A stretch of DNA of 33,268 nt from contig SWDP01000002.1 of the NCBI GenBank assembly GCA_005116885.1, positions 492,315 to 525,582 of the forward strand. The letters are read 5' to 3'. A program made the translations under genes and the position numbers. Every line of letters begins with the position of its first letter. The first letter of the stretch is position 1. Shown here one piece after another: positions 14,637-24,325 of the stretch. The notes under the pieces were generated by a model. It saw only the letters and a list, made by a program, of their open reading frames with translations. It was not told the origin of the DNA and did not search any database. The stretch is from Nitrospira sp. GTDB lineage: Bacteria > Nitrospirota > Nitrospiria > Nitrospirales > Nitrospiraceae.

Positions 14637-15335
14637 GTGGTCACGGTTCGCCTCTTTGGGATGACAAAAATGATGGCAGGAAATCAGGGAACATTGTCCC
14701 TGGATCTCGCCAATGGTAGTCGGGTAAGAGACCTTATTGGAGGGTTAGAAGCTGGGTACCCTGCCATCGGAGAACTGATTCAAAAGAAAAAAGTCCTCGT
14801 TTCAATCAATCAAGAAATTGCGCATGAAGACACAGTCATCAAAGACGGCGACGAGATTGCATTATTGCCACCGTTTGCAGGCGGGGCTCCTATGGATCAG
14901 GTGAGGGACGATACCCAGTTGGTCCGTGTGCAGCGGGAAGATTTTTCCGTGGATGCGGAGATCAATCGGGTGAGGACTCGTTCGAAGCGCATCGGCGGCG
15001 TTGCGACATTTCTTGGCATTGCCCGGGATCATTCCAAGGGACGTGAAATTGATAGCATGACCTTCGAACACTACGAAGGGATGGCCCAAGCGAAGTTGCG
15101 CGAAATCCGCGAGCGGGCGTTGAAGGACTTCGACATCATTGAGGTCGCGATCCTCCATCGGTATGGCGAGATCGGTATCGGTGACAACATTGTGTTGATT
15201 GTCGTGGGGGCTGAGCATCGGGCCGACGCGTTCCGTGCCTGCGAATGGGCAATCGCTGAACTGAAACGCATCACGCCGATTTGGAAACGTGAACACACAC
15301 CGGAAGGCGAAGTTTGGGTGGAGGAGCATCCCTAG
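14637..15335 (+). CDS. moaDE: MoaD-MoaE fusion, molybdopterin synthase
   Basis: 232 residues combining both subunits of molybdopterin synthase. Residues 1-83 are a ubiquitin-like MoaD ending LPPFAGG (Gly82-Gly83). Residues about 92-232 are MoaE, with His194-Arg195 and Lys210/Lys217 in ELKRITPIWKRE, matching the E. coli MoaE catalytic lysines. The enzyme adds two sulfurs to cyclic pyranopterin monophosphate. In separate MoaD the Gly-Gly must be the free C-terminus for adenylation and thiocarboxylation; here it is internal, followed by AP and Met86. Either proteolysis after the glycines, as known for the mycobacterial MoaX fusion, or internal initiation at Met86 would be needed. The GTG at 14637 has AAAGG upstream. 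Confidence 0.92.
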   Translation: MVTVRLFGMTKMMAGNQGTLSLDLANGSRVRDLIGGLEAGYPAIGELIQKKKVLVSINQEIAHEDTVIKDGDEIALLPPFAGGAPMDQVRDDTQLVRVQREDFSVDAEINRVRTRSKRIGGVATFLGIARDHSKGREIDSMTFEHYEGMAQAKLREIRERALKDFDIIEVAILHRYGEIGIGDNIVLIVVGAEHRADAFRACEWAIAELKRITPIWKREHTPEGEVWVEEHP

Positions 15336-15339
15336 GGAC

Positions 15340-15369
15340 GTGAGGGGTTAGGCGTAAGGGGTAAAGGGC
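15340..15369 (+). repeat. Short G-rich degenerate tandem stretch
   Basis: Between moaDE and moaA, GTGAGGGGTTAGGCGTAAGG and the following GGTAAAGGG form imperfect copies of a GTRAGGGGT-type unit. It may supply the moaA ribosome-binding purines. It looks like simple-sequence expansion. Confidence 0.4.
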
Positions 15370-15378
15370 AAACAAAGG

Positions 15379-16446
15379 ATGATGAGCGAATCACCGAAAG
15401 ATACAGTTCGAGCGGCTGTTGCTGATGTGTTTGGTCGTCCGCTCAAGAGCTTGCGTTTGTCTGTGACGGATCGATGCAATCTCCGCTGCAAATACTGCAT
15501 GCCGGAGCAGGACTATGTCTGGCTGCCGCGCGAGGATGTGCTGACCCTTGAAGAAATGGCGACGCTGACCGGCTATTTCACCGACCTCGGCGTGGATCGC
15601 GTGCGGCTGACCGGTGGAGAGCCGTTGCTTCGGCGCGATTTGCCCAGGTTGGTGCATCTGTTGCTGCAAAACCTGCGATTGACGGATATCGCGCTGACGA
15701 CGAACGGCGTTCTTCTGGCGGACCAGGCTGAGGAGCTGTATGAGGCAGGGCTGCACCGCATCACGGTCAGCCTCGATACGCTGAGACCGGAACGATTTCT
15801 ACAACTGACCCGCCGTGATGAGTTTGCACGTGTGATGGAAGGAATTGAATCGGTGGCTCGGGCAGGATTCACAGGGCTCAAGCTCGACACGGTGGCCATT
15901 CGTGGTTTTAATGACGATGAGTTGGTTGCGCTGATCGAATTCGGCCGGCAGGTACAGGCGGAGGTTCGGTTTATCGAATATATGGATGTCGGGGGGGCGA
16001 ACGAGTGGTCTCAAGACAAAGTGCTTTCGCAGGCAGCTATCCTTACGATCTTGAGCGAGCGTTATGGCATGATTGAACCGATGCCTGAGCGGGGTGCTGC
16101 GCCTGCACAGCGATTTCTATTGCGGGATGGGACGACCTTTGGGATTATTCCTTCGACGACCACACCATTCTGTGCGGCGTGTGATCGTAGCCGGGTCACC
16201 GCCGACGGTATGTGGTATCGCTGTCTGTACGCGACGTCGGGAACGGATCTGCGTCAGTCCCTTCGCGCAGGTGCCTCGGCTGACGAGATGCGGGCTTTGA
16301 TCCGGACCGGTTGGGAAGGCCGTCGAGACCGGGGCGCAGAAGAACGCAAGGCGCTTGAGCGAGACGGGTTGCGTGTCGGAGGGCTTATCGGTATTGAGAA
16401 GCTTCGCGAAGACCCCCATCTCGAAATGCACGCACGCGGAGGGTGA
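15379..16446 (+). CDS. moaA: GTP 3',8-cyclase MoaA
   Basis: 355 residues, a radical-SAM enzyme that cyclises GTP in the first step of molybdenum cofactor synthesis. The N-terminal cluster motif CNLRCKYC gives Cys33, Cys37 and Cys40. GGEP for SAM binding is at 79-82. The C-terminal substrate-binding cluster uses Cys265, Cys268 and Cys282. The protein ends in Gly-Gly (HARGG), the conserved MoaA tail required for activity. Two adjacent ATGs (15379, 15382) are possible, with AAAGGG about ten bases before the first. It is third in the moaC-moaDE-moaA operon. Nothing is missing compared with the family. Confidence 0.97.
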   Translation: MMSESPKDTVRAAVADVFGRPLKSLRLSVTDRCNLRCKYCMPEQDYVWLPREDVLTLEEMATLTGYFTDLGVDRVRLTGGEPLLRRDLPRLVHLLLQNLRLTDIALTTNGVLLADQAEELYEAGLHRITVSLDTLRPERFLQLTRRDEFARVMEGIESVARAGFTGLKLDTVAIRGFNDDELVALIEFGRQVQAEVRFIEYMDVGGANEWSQDKVLSQAAILTILSERYGMIEPMPERGAAPAQRFLLRDGTTFGIIPSTTTPFCAACDRSRVTADGMWYRCLYATSGTDLRQSLRAGASADEMRALIRTGWEGRRDRGAEERKALERDGLRVGGLIGIEKLREDPHLEMHARGG

Positions 16447-16502
16447 CGTTCCCGTTGTGCCGCTGACAGCGATGGCGCAGCATCGGTCCTTGTAGATCGC
16501 TC

Positions 16503-17210
16503 ATGCTGGATACGGAATTCCTCACCATATTAGGGCTCGGGTTGGTCTTGGGGCTTCGCCATGCCTTGGACACGGACCATTTGGCTGCCGTCTCCACGAT
16601 GCTGGCGCAACGGCCTTCGCTCCGGGCCTCCGGTATGATTGGCCTCAGTTGGGGGTTGGGCCACACCGTTGTCTTACTCTTGGCCGGGGCGGTGGTGTTG
16701 GTGCTGCGCGTGCCGATTCCTGAACCTATGGCGTTAGCGGCCGAGTTCGGTGTCGGTATGATGCTCGTGTTTCTGGGAGGAATGCTCGCAATTCGTTTGG
16801 TTCGGGAACGCTGGCATGTGCACGCACATGACCATGACGGCGCACAGCACATGCATTTGCATAGCCACGCGCTGGTCGAGGATCACGGGCATGGTCATTG
16901 GTGGCGCGATTCCATCCGGCCGTTCTGTGTCGGGATGGCCCACGGTCTCGCGGGGTCGGCGGCGTTGCTGTTGATTGTGCTGTCGTCTGCGCGGTCGGTG
17001 TCGGAGGGGCTGATGTACATTTCGGTGTTCGGGTTTGGCTCGATTGTGGGGATGGTGCTGGTTGGGATGGTCGTGAGTCTTCCGGTGTTGTGGTCGCTGA
17101 ATCTTGGGCGCCCGGTTTTTCTTGCGCTCCAGGGTTTGGCGAGTCTTGGGAGCGTGGTCGTCGGATTCACGATGATGTATCAGATCGCCTTCGGCGGCCA
17201 GCTTTTCTGA
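16503..17210 (+). CDS. NiCoT/UreH-like nickel or cobalt permease
   Basis: 235 residues and about six hydrophobic segments. The NiCoT-type signature appears at the start of the protein as RHALDTDHLAAVST (His20, Asp23, Asp25, His26), the metal-coordinating element of segment II in this superfamily. A central cytoplasmic loop (about 105-140) is very rich in His (HVHAHDHD, MHLHSHAL, HGHGH), typical of Ni/Co carriers. The length and six-segment layout fit the NicO/UreH transmembrane group. Uptake and efflux members look alike, so direction and metal are not settled. It follows moaA after 56 nt, possibly co-transcribed. No good Shine-Dalgarno is visible before the ATG. Confidence 0.8.
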   Translation: MLDTEFLTILGLGLVLGLRHALDTDHLAAVSTMLAQRPSLRASGMIGLSWGLGHTVVLLLAGAVVLVLRVPIPEPMALAAEFGVGMMLVFLGGMLAIRLVRERWHVHAHDHDGAQHMHLHSHALVEDHGHGHWWRDSIRPFCVGMAHGLAGSAALLLIVLSSARSVSEGLMYISVFGFGSIVGMVLVGMVVSLPVLWSLNLGRPVFLALQGLASLGSVVVGFTMMYQIAFGGQLF

Positions 17211-17253
17211 TGCGAGGTGTGACCTTCATCGAGGGGAAATCCACGTGCGTCAT

Positions 17254-17279
17254 GAGGGCGGCTATGGTATTCTGCCCTC
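17254..17279 (+). terminator. Possible terminator after the moa/permease operon
   Basis: GAGGGC (17254-17259) pairs with GCCCTC (17274-17279) plus one G-T, 43 nt past the permease stop. Only a mixed CTCTTTG follows, so it is weak as an intrinsic terminator. Confidence 0.3.
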
Positions 17280-17429
17280 CTCTTTGTCCATACGTCGTTC
17301 GTCTTTCGTCAGAAAAAAGCGTATAGCTGGTGGCTGATAGCAGGATCGTAGAGCAGGGAATAGAATCGTTTGTGTTTGCACGATACGTTTCACGCAGCAC
17401 GCGTCACAGGTTCTTAGGAGGGGCGCCCC

Positions 17430-18266
17430 ATGGCCTGGTTTAAAAAACAGAAAACAACAGAGACTGAAGCTCCAAAACGATCCAAGGTATCGGAGGGGAT
17501 GTGGCTCAAGTGCAACAACTGTCGGGAAATCGTCTTTCGCAAAGAAGTCGAGCGCAATAACAAGGTGTGCCCGAAGTGCGACTACCACTTCCCGATCTCT
17601 GTCCTGGAGCGCATTACACTCTTGGTGGACCTTGGCACGTTCAAAGAGTGGGATGCGGAGCTTGGCCCCCAAGACCCGCTGAATTTTCAGGATACAAAAT
17701 CGTATAAGGATCGTGTGAAGGCGCATCAGGAGAAGACTGGCCGCAAAGATGCCATGGTCATCGGTGAAGGGATGATGAACGGCCGCCGCGTGGTGCTCTG
17801 CGTATTCGACTTCAGTTTTATGGGCGGCAGCATGGGGTCGGTGGTCGGGGAAAAGATCTGTCGGGCGATCGATCGCGCCCTGGCGTTTAAATTGCCGGTC
17901 ATTTTGGTGACGACGTCCGGAGGGGCCCGGATGCAAGAGGGGATTCTCTCTTTGATGCAGATGGCCAAAACGTCTGCGGCGGTGGCCAAGCTGGGCGAGG
18001 CGAGACTCCCGTTTATTTGTCTATTGGCCGACCCCACATTCGGGGGCGTCACCGCCAGCGTCGCCATGTTGGGCGATGTGATCTTGGCCGAGCCGAAAGC
18101 GCTGATCGGTTTTGCCGGGCCCCGCGTGATCGAGCAGACCATTAAACAACAGCTGCCCGACCAGTTTCAGCGTGCGGAGTTTCTGTTGGAGCACGGTATG
18201 ATCGATATGATCGTGGAACGCAGACAGCTGAAAGAAACCCTCAGCACTCTCGTCTCGCATTTTTGA
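17430..18266 (+). CDS. accD: Acetyl-CoA carboxylase carboxyltransferase subunit beta
   Basis: 278 residues. AccD pairs with AccA to transfer the carboxyl group from biotin carboxyl carrier protein to acetyl-CoA, making malonyl-CoA for fatty acid synthesis. The N-terminal zinc finger has Cys28, Cys31, Cys47 and Cys50. The crotonase-like carboxyltransferase core contains the oxyanion-hole glycines in [11 protein letters not shown] and [12 protein letters not shown], and the [18 protein letters not shown] stretch. GGAGGGG precedes the ATG. It is followed by folC, an accD-folC order common in bacteria. Confidence 0.97.
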   Translation: MAWFKKQKTTETEAPKRSKVSEGMWLKCNNCREIVFRKEVERNNKVCPKCDYHFPISVLERITLLVDLGTFKEWDAELGPQDPLNFQDTKSYKDRVKAHQEKTGRKDAMVIGEGMMNGRRVVLCVFDFSFMGGSMGSVVGEKICRAIDRALAFKLPVILVTTSGGARMQEGILSLMQMAKTSAAVAKLGEARLPFICLLADPTFGGVTASVAMLGDVILAEPKALIGFAGPRVIEQTIKQQLPDQFQRAEFLLEHGMIDMIVERRQLKETLSTLVSHF

Positions 18267-18319
18267 GTCCGGACCCTTCATGAAGAATCTTGGTTAGCCT
18301 TCCTCCTGCCGGTTACACG

Positions 18320-19615
18320 ATGACCTATTCCTCCGCTGTCGCCTATCTGTATCGTCTGCAAAAGCATGGCATTAAATTGGGTCTTGAGACGATGACGGCG
18401 TTGACGGCGCGCCTCGGCATGCCGCAGAACAGGTATCGGACCGTGCACATCGCCGGCACGAATGGAAAGGGCTCCACTGCGGCCACGGCGGCGGCGATAT
18501 TGCAGGCGGCAGGGTATCGCGTGGGGCTCTATACTTCGCCGCATCTTGTCGATTTTCGAGAACGGATACGGGTGAATGGCGAGATGATTCCTGAGTCGCG
18601 GGTGGCGCAGTTGACCAACCAGCTTCAGGCTCTCTCCCAACCGGAGCTGTCGCCGACTTTCTTCGAATATACGACGGCTATGGCCTTCCAGCATTTTGCC
18701 GATACCGCAGTCGATGTGGCGGTGTTGGAGGTTGGATTAGGCGGTAGATTCGATGCGACGAATGTGGTGACGCCCATGGCCTGTGCCATCACCACGATTG
18801 CGCTGGATCATCAGGCGTACCTCGGGAGCACACTATCATCGATTGCATTCGAGAAGGCAGGGATCATCAAGCCGGGTGTGCCGGTGGTGCTGGGACGACT
18901 CGACGATGACGCGTGGCGGACAATTGAACAGGTGGCCAGGGAGCGGCAGGCTCCGGTGTTTCGGATAGGCGAGCACTTTCACACAGAGGGAGAGGAGCCA
19001 CAGCAATTTTCCTATGGCGGTGTGGGGACGCACTATGACGGGCTGACCTGTGTTCTGGCTGGCCGCCACCAACTCGATAACGCTGCTTGTGCCTTGGCGT
19101 TATTGGAAGCGGCGGCTCCGCAGGGGATTGTGATCACGTCTGAGGCGGCGCGAACGGGTTTGCAGGCGGTCAACTGGGCCGGGCGATTGGAAGTGGTTGA
19201 TCGCCGCCCGACCATTCTATTGGATGGTGCGCATAATCCTGCTGCGGCAACCGCCTTGGCCGACTTTCTTACAGACGCTGACCGATTGCATCCGTCCCGC
19301 CCTGTGATCCTGGTTCTTGGGATGATGCGCGACAAGGATCATCGAGGATCTGTCGAACCATTGAGAAACCTGGGGGATGAAGTGGTGCTGACGCAGGCGG
19401 ATCTTCCACGCTCCGCCACGGCACAAGAGCTTCAATCTTCGCTCGGAGATCTGCTGCCTCACCCGCATGTCGTGCCGTCGCTCAGCGACGCCATGGCGCT
19501 AGCCAGACAGCTGGCGACGCCGGACGGTCTGGTCTGTGTGACGGGGTCGCTCATGCTGGTGGGGGAGTGCAAAGCATGGCTCCATGGTCGTGTGTGTTCG
19601 CCGCTTCGGGGCTGA
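18320..19615 (+). CDS. folC: Folylpolyglutamate/dihydrofolate synthase
   Basis: About 431 residues from the ATG at 18320, where family alignment (MTYSSAVAYLYRLQ) naturally begins; an in-frame TTG at 18290 would add ten residues. It ligates glutamate to folates, using ATP. The P-loop GTNGKGS lies at 46-52. SPHLVDFRERIRVNG, the VGLGGRFDATNV Mur-ligase element and LLDGAHNPAA also support the call. No clear Shine-Dalgarno is visible. The TGA is separated by one base from the chosen lptD ATG, so translation of the two may be coupled. Confidence 0.95.
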   Translation: MTYSSAVAYLYRLQKHGIKLGLETMTALTARLGMPQNRYRTVHIAGTNGKGSTAATAAAILQAAGYRVGLYTSPHLVDFRERIRVNGEMIPESRVAQLTNQLQALSQPELSPTFFEYTTAMAFQHFADTAVDVAVLEVGLGGRFDATNVVTPMACAITTIALDHQAYLGSTLSSIAFEKAGIIKPGVPVVLGRLDDDAWRTIEQVARERQAPVFRIGEHFHTEGEEPQQFSYGGVGTHYDGLTCVLAGRHQLDNAACALALLEAAAPQGIVITSEAARTGLQAVNWAGRLEVVDRRPTILLDGAHNPAAATALADFLTDADRLHPSRPVILVLGMMRDKDHRGSVEPLRNLGDEVVLTQADLPRSATAQELQSSLGDLLPHPHVVPSLSDAMALARQLATPDGLVCVTGSLMLVGECKAWLHGRVCSPLRG

Positions 19616-19616
19616 T

Positions 19617-22061
19617 ATGGCAGGGATCGCGACGCGGCTGTGGATGGGCTTGGTTGGTTGGTTGATGTTGGGAGTCCTGTTTCCGCACGTCGGAGGTGCC
19701 GCTGGAACAACGATCTCTCCTGAAGGTCCCCCACTCGATATCACGGCAGAGCGCATCGAGTACCTCCAGGAATCAGAAACCTACGAAGCCGATGGTTCGG
19801 TGGTGGTCAATCAGGGCGCCCTGCGTCTGACGGCCGATCATATGACCATCCAGTCATTACCCGGCGTTTTGGTTGCCACGGGCCATGTCCGGCTTATCGA
19901 TCCCAAAGCCGACCTGGTGACTGAACGATTAGAGCTGAACGTGAACACTGAAGCGGGAGTGGTCACGCACGGACGGGTCCTTCTCAAATCCACGAATACA
20001 TCGGTGGAAGGGCGTCTGATACAACGGTTTTCAGAGGAGCATTATCGCGTCAAAGAGGGCCGATTTACGAACTGCGATGCGCAGAACGGTGAGACTCCGG
20101 CCTGGCGGTTCACGTTCAAGGATCTTGACCTCCATGCCGGTGACAACGTGGCGTTTACGGGCGGATGGTTTTGCGTGAACGATGTTCCGGTGGTTCCCCT
20201 TCCTACGTTGATGTACCCGCTTTCCAAACGACGCACTGGGTTCCTGATTCCCACGATCGGGTACGACAATCGTTTTGGCACGCATCTTCAAGAAAGCTTT
20301 TTTTGGGCGATTAATCCAAGCCAGGATCTCACGATCTCGCCTTCTTATTTCAGCAGCCTTGGCTATGGAGGGGATATAAAATATCGCTATGCTCTGGACC
20401 GGCAATCTCGTGGACAGTGGTTCGTCAGTGCCTTGCGGCAGACAGAGGCGCCGGACGTGTCCGGCGTCAGTCAGACAGGGCAAGATGCGCAGCAGACTCG
20501 GGCTGTGATCACCGGGACTCATACGCAGCAGTTCACGCAAGATTTGCTGCTTCGCGTCAATGCCAACTTGGTGACTGACCCGAATTACCTTCAACAGTTG
20601 AGTAACTCGGGCGTCCAGCGAGCTCTTCCTAGCAGCGAATCGAATCTCTTGGCGACCCACCGATTGCCGTATGGAAAGACGTACCTGCATGGTCAATATC
20701 TGCAGCCCTTGCAATCGGGCGGAGGGGATACATTTCAGCGCCTGCCGGAAATCGGGTACAGCCTGCCGAATCTTCCCTTGTTCAACTCGCCGATCTTGTT
20801 GGGGACGGAAATGAACTTTGTGAATTTTTATCGTGAACAAGGGTTCGCCCAGAATCGAATCGATGTGCTCCCGGGATTGTCGACCGACGTGCTCGATTTC
20901 GGCCATATCGTGGGTCTGACTCCCCAAGTGAAAATGCGGGAGACCTACTATACGCGGGGGGTGACTAACCCTGAAAGCCAGCATCGCGAGACGTTTTGGT
21001 TGGGGCTCGATGCGACGTCGAAGCTGAGCCGTCGTTTTGGAACGAGCGAAGGCTCGAGCGTGCTGCATACCGTTGAGCCCAGCATCATCTATGAATATGT
21101 TCCGCCCACGAATCAGTCTCAACTGACGCAGATCGATCAGGTGGACGATCTGCCGAAGAAAAACTTGCTGACCTATTCGATCCGTAGCCGGCTATTGGAG
21201 CAAGCGGGCGGCAGCAGCTTCAACTGGCTGGATTTCACGATGGCTCAAAGTTATCACGTGGGTGCCGTGCAAACGAGAGCACGGGATTTTACACCCGGCG
21301 TGTCCCCGTTGTTCGGGTCGATCACTCAGCCTCTGCAGCCGGCGACGGTGGCCATTGAGGGAAAGAAATTATCGGATCTGTGGATGCGGGTTGTGATCGG
21401 CAATACGACTCCTCAGTTCACGCAAGCGCAGTTAGCGGATACCGCGTTTGCTCAGGGTCTTGGGGCGTTGCTCACCCGGCAGCCTGCCACGAACCAGTAT
21501 CTGACCGTCGACGCGTTTTTCGATCCTTACCGATCCTCGGTCAGTCAATTTAACACCACTCTTCGGGTTCAACAGTCCAACTACTGGTATCTTGAACTGG
21601 GGCAGCGCTTCACGCACGACGGGAATCGTATACGCCGCGGAGACCTGTGGAACCCGATTTCGTTCAACGAGGTCTATGCTCCAACCCCTGAGATTCAATT
21701 TGTGACAGCGGGAGGGGCCTTTCGCACGCCGTGGGGCTGGACGGTTGGCGCGAAGGGTTACTACGATGTGAAGAACGGCAGGAGCCCGGAATATGATGTT
21801 GTGGCGCTGTACCAGAATCCCTGCAAGTGCTGGTCGCTGGGGCTCTTTTATTTACAATTCCCTGATCGTCAGCAGTATAACTTCATGTTGAGCCTGACCG
21901 GGATCGGCTGGACGGAGAGTTTTGGCACGGCAGTGGTTCGAAATATCCTCAGTCCATTGCTGATCGGGGAGAAAGGTCTGCCATGGGCGACGCCTGGAGG
22001 GCCGTATGGGAGGCCACAATCGGATATGCCCCAGCCTGAGATGGGCGGGTATGGACGATGA
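19617..22061 (+). CDS. lptD: LPS-assembly protein LptD
   Basis: 814 residues from the ATG at 19617, chosen over an earlier in-frame codon because it immediately precedes a clean signal peptide (MAGIATRLW, hydrophobic LVGWLMLGVLF, then HVGGAAG). An OstA/LptA-like beta-jellyroll covers about 40-150, and the outer-membrane beta-barrel follows to the C-terminus. LptD with LptE inserts lipopolysaccharide into the outer leaflet. N-terminal Cys153 and Cys186 and the C-terminal Cys736-Lys-Cys738 could form the inter-domain disulfides seen in E. coli LptD, where the C-terminal pair is adjacent rather than spaced by one residue. Its presence shows a diderm LPS envelope. Confidence 0.93.
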   Translation: MAGIATRLWMGLVGWLMLGVLFPHVGGAAGTTISPEGPPLDITAERIEYLQESETYEADGSVVVNQGALRLTADHMTIQSLPGVLVATGHVRLIDPKADLVTERLELNVNTEAGVVTHGRVLLKSTNTSVEGRLIQRFSEEHYRVKEGRFTNCDAQNGETPAWRFTFKDLDLHAGDNVAFTGGWFCVNDVPVVPLPTLMYPLSKRRTGFLIPTIGYDNRFGTHLQESFFWAINPSQDLTISPSYFSSLGYGGDIKYRYALDRQSRGQWFVSALRQTEAPDVSGVSQTGQDAQQTRAVITGTHTQQFTQDLLLRVNANLVTDPNYLQQLSNSGVQRALPSSESNLLATHRLPYGKTYLHGQYLQPLQSGGGDTFQRLPEIGYSLPNLPLFNSPILLGTEMNFVNFYREQGFAQNRIDVLPGLSTDVLDFGHIVGLTPQVKMRETYYTRGVTNPESQHRETFWLGLDATSKLSRRFGTSEGSSVLHTVEPSIIYEYVPPTNQSQLTQIDQVDDLPKKNLLTYSIRSRLLEQAGGSSFNWLDFTMAQSYHVGAVQTRARDFTPGVSPLFGSITQPLQPATVAIEGKKLSDLWMRVVIGNTTPQFTQAQLADTAFAQGLGALLTRQPATNQYLTVDAFFDPYRSSVSQFNTTLRVQQSNYWYLELGQRFTHDGNRIRRGDLWNPISFNEVYAPTPEIQFVTAGGAFRTPWGWTVGAKGYYDVKNGRSPEYDVVALYQNPCKCWSLGLFYLQFPDRQQYNFMLSLTGIGWTESFGTAVVRNILSPLLIGEKGLPWATPGGPYGRPQSDMPQPEMGGYGR

Positions 22062-22238
22062 ACAAATGGTCTGAAGTCACGCGTGCAGGTGAGGAGGCAG
22101 TGTGTCTTGGGTCTTTCCACCGTGCGCGGCTGAGCTCTGCGGCACCGATCAGACAGATTTGACTCCTCAAAGAAGGCTGGTATACGATGCCAGCAAGTTG
22201 TGATTTTTATGGTGTACTCAGCGAAGGAGGAATGTGAC

Positions 22239-22586
22239 GTGGCAGGCGATGCACTAAAAGTTGAAGATGCAACGTGGGATACAGAAGTCATCAAGTCTTC
22301 AGAGCTTGTGATGGTAGATTTTTGGGCGGTGTGGTGCGGTCCTTGCCAGATGGTCGCTCCAGTCATCGAGGAGTTGAGCAAAGAGTACGCAGGAAAGATG
22401 AAGGTACGTAAGCTCAATACGGATGAAAATCCTGAGGTCGCAGGTCGCTATCAGGTGATGAGTATCCCGACCATCCTATTTTTTAAGAATGGACAGGTTG
22501 TCGAGAAGCTTGTTGGGGCGAGACCGAAGCGACAGTTCAAGGAACTGATTGATACGTTGCTGGCACAACCAGCCGGTTCAGCCTAA
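22239..22586 (+). CDS. trxA: Thioredoxin
   Basis: 115 residues from the GTG at 22239, preferred because AAGGAGG ends eight bases upstream and the length then fits the family. Earlier in-frame ATGs (22200, 22209) lack such a site. The active-site Trp32-Cys-Gly-Pro-Cys36 is present in [14 protein letters not shown], with the cis-proline in MSIPTILFF and the terminal helix. It is a general cytoplasmic disulfide reductase. It lies between lptD and recN, 21 nt before recN, and probably has its own promoter in the 177-nt gap after lptD. Confidence 0.95.
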   Translation: MAGDALKVEDATWDTEVIKSSELVMVDFWAVWCGPCQMVAPVIEELSKEYAGKMKVRKLNTDENPEVAGRYQVMSIPTILFFKNGQVVEKLVGARPKRQFKELIDTLLAQPAGSA

Positions 22587-22607
22587 GGATTATCGTTACC
22601 TGCTGCA

Positions 22608-24299
22608 ATGCTCGTCGAGTTGCGCATTGTCAATTTCGCGCTCATTGAGCAACTGAGCCTTCAATTCCAGTCCGGGTTCACGGTCTTGACCGGGGAGACC
22701 GGGGCAGGTAAATCCCTCCTCATCGATGCCATTGCGTTATTGGTCGGTGGGCGAGCCTCGACCGACCAGATCCGTTCTGGAGAAGACGAAGCTCAGCTTG
22801 AAGCCGCCTTCTCTCTTCCCGATACCCATCCACTCCTCCAACGGCTGCGGTTACAGGACATCATCGGTCAGAACGAGTCTGAGCTGATTCTTCGGCGCGT
22901 GCTCTCCCGATCTGGCCGCCATCGAGTGTATGTCAATGGCAGCTTGTACCCCCTGCGAGTGCTTGAAGAGCTGGGGGGTACTCTCGTCGATATCCATGGT
23001 CAACATGAGCAGCAATCGCTACTGGCGACCACCAAACAATTAGAGGCGCTCGATGGATTTGGGCGTCTCACCGAGTTGCGCGAGCAGTATGAGCACACCT
23101 ACCAAGGGTGGAAGGAATTGCGTAGGGAGCTGGAGGCGTTGCAATTCGACATCGTTGACCGTGGAAAACGTGAGGATCTGTTGCGGTTTCAGGTTCAGGA
23201 GATTGAACAAGCCGGCCTGTTGCCCGATGAAGAAGAGCAGCTTCGTAGTGAGCGGCAGCGACTGATGCATGCGAACCGGCTCAGAGAATTGGCCCACGAA
23301 GCACATGCAGAATTGCAGGCGGATGAACAGGCTGTTCTCACCAGGCTGGGACGAGTTGGGCGAACTCTTACAGAGCTGGTTCAGATCGATCCGGCGATGG
23401 GTGATTGTGAACACATTGCGACAGAGTCAGCGATCCCGCTCAAAGAGCTTGCCGGACGGTTGCGTGACTACTCGCAACGGCTAGAGGCCGATCCTGCCAG
23501 ACAGGCTGTTGTGGAAGACCGGCTCGATCTGATCCAGCGTTTAAAGAAGAAGTATGGAGGATCAGCTGAGGCGGTTATCGCGACCGGTCAACGGGTGCAG
23601 GAGGAACTTCAATTATTAGACAACCATCAAGAGCGGACTGCTGAGTTGACCGTGCAGTTGGACGCAGAAGCCCATCGTCTCCGCACATTGGCACAACAGT
23701 TGTCAAAGAACCGAACCGATGCGGCCAAGCGAATGACGACATCGGTGGAAGCAGAGCTGGCCGCGCTGAAGATGGAGCAGGCGATTTTTCAGGTGATGGT
23801 CTCGAGTGATGAGTCGCCCGAGGGGATTGGACCGGCTGGGTGTGATCGGGTGGAGTTCCTTCTCTCGAGCAATCCAGGTGAACCGCCACGACCGTTAGGC
23901 CGGGTGGCATCCGGCGGGGAACTCTCGCGCATCATGTTGGCGCTCAAGACGGTATTAGCAGAGATGGATCAGGTTCCGATTCTAGTGTTCGATGAAATCG
24001 ATACGGGAGTCGGCGGGGCAGTGGCTGCAGCGATGGGAACAAAATTGCGCGAACTCGGATCGTTTCACCAAGTATTCTGTATCACGCATCTTCCTCAAGT
24101 CGCGTCGCAGGCGGAGCACCATTTGCTGGTGGAGAAGGGACTGGACGGTCAACGGACATCTACGTCGGTGAGAATGCTCAAGGGGGTGGGGCGAGAAGAA
24201 GAAATCGCCCGGATGTTGGGCGGGTCGATCATCACGAAAAAAGTGCGTGAAACGGCAGCAGAACTTATCGCGGGGGCGAAGGAGAAGCGGTCGAAATGA
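22608..24299 (+). CDS. recN: DNA repair protein RecN
   Basis: 563 residues, an SMC-like ATPase acting in recombinational repair of double-strand breaks. Walker A GETGAGKS lies at 29-36. A coiled-coil central region spans about 150-370. The ABC signature ASGGELSRIML is followed by Walker B VFDEIDTGVGG and the H-loop region FCITHLPQVA. The length is normal. The gene converges on the decarboxylase gene at 24326 with only 26 nt between stops and no evident intrinsic terminator. Confidence 0.97.
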   Translation: MLVELRIVNFALIEQLSLQFQSGFTVLTGETGAGKSLLIDAIALLVGGRASTDQIRSGEDEAQLEAAFSLPDTHPLLQRLRLQDIIGQNESELILRRVLSRSGRHRVYVNGSLYPLRVLEELGGTLVDIHGQHEQQSLLATTKQLEALDGFGRLTELREQYEHTYQGWKELRRELEALQFDIVDRGKREDLLRFQVQEIEQAGLLPDEEEQLRSERQRLMHANRLRELAHEAHAELQADEQAVLTRLGRVGRTLTELVQIDPAMGDCEHIATESAIPLKELAGRLRDYSQRLEADPARQAVVEDRLDLIQRLKKKYGGSAEAVIATGQRVQEELQLLDNHQERTAELTVQLDAEAHRLRTLAQQLSKNRTDAAKRMTTSVEAELAALKMEQAIFQVMVSSDESPEGIGPAGCDRVEFLLSSNPGEPPRPLGRVASGGELSRIMLALKTVLAEMDQVPILVFDEIDTGVGGAVAAAMGTKLRELGSFHQVFCITHLPQVASQAEHHLLVEKGLDGQRTSTSVRMLKGVGREEEIARMLGGSIITKKVRETAAELIAGAKEKRSK

Positions 24300-24325
24300 A
24301 CGTGCACATTTTGGAGTAACGCGGG

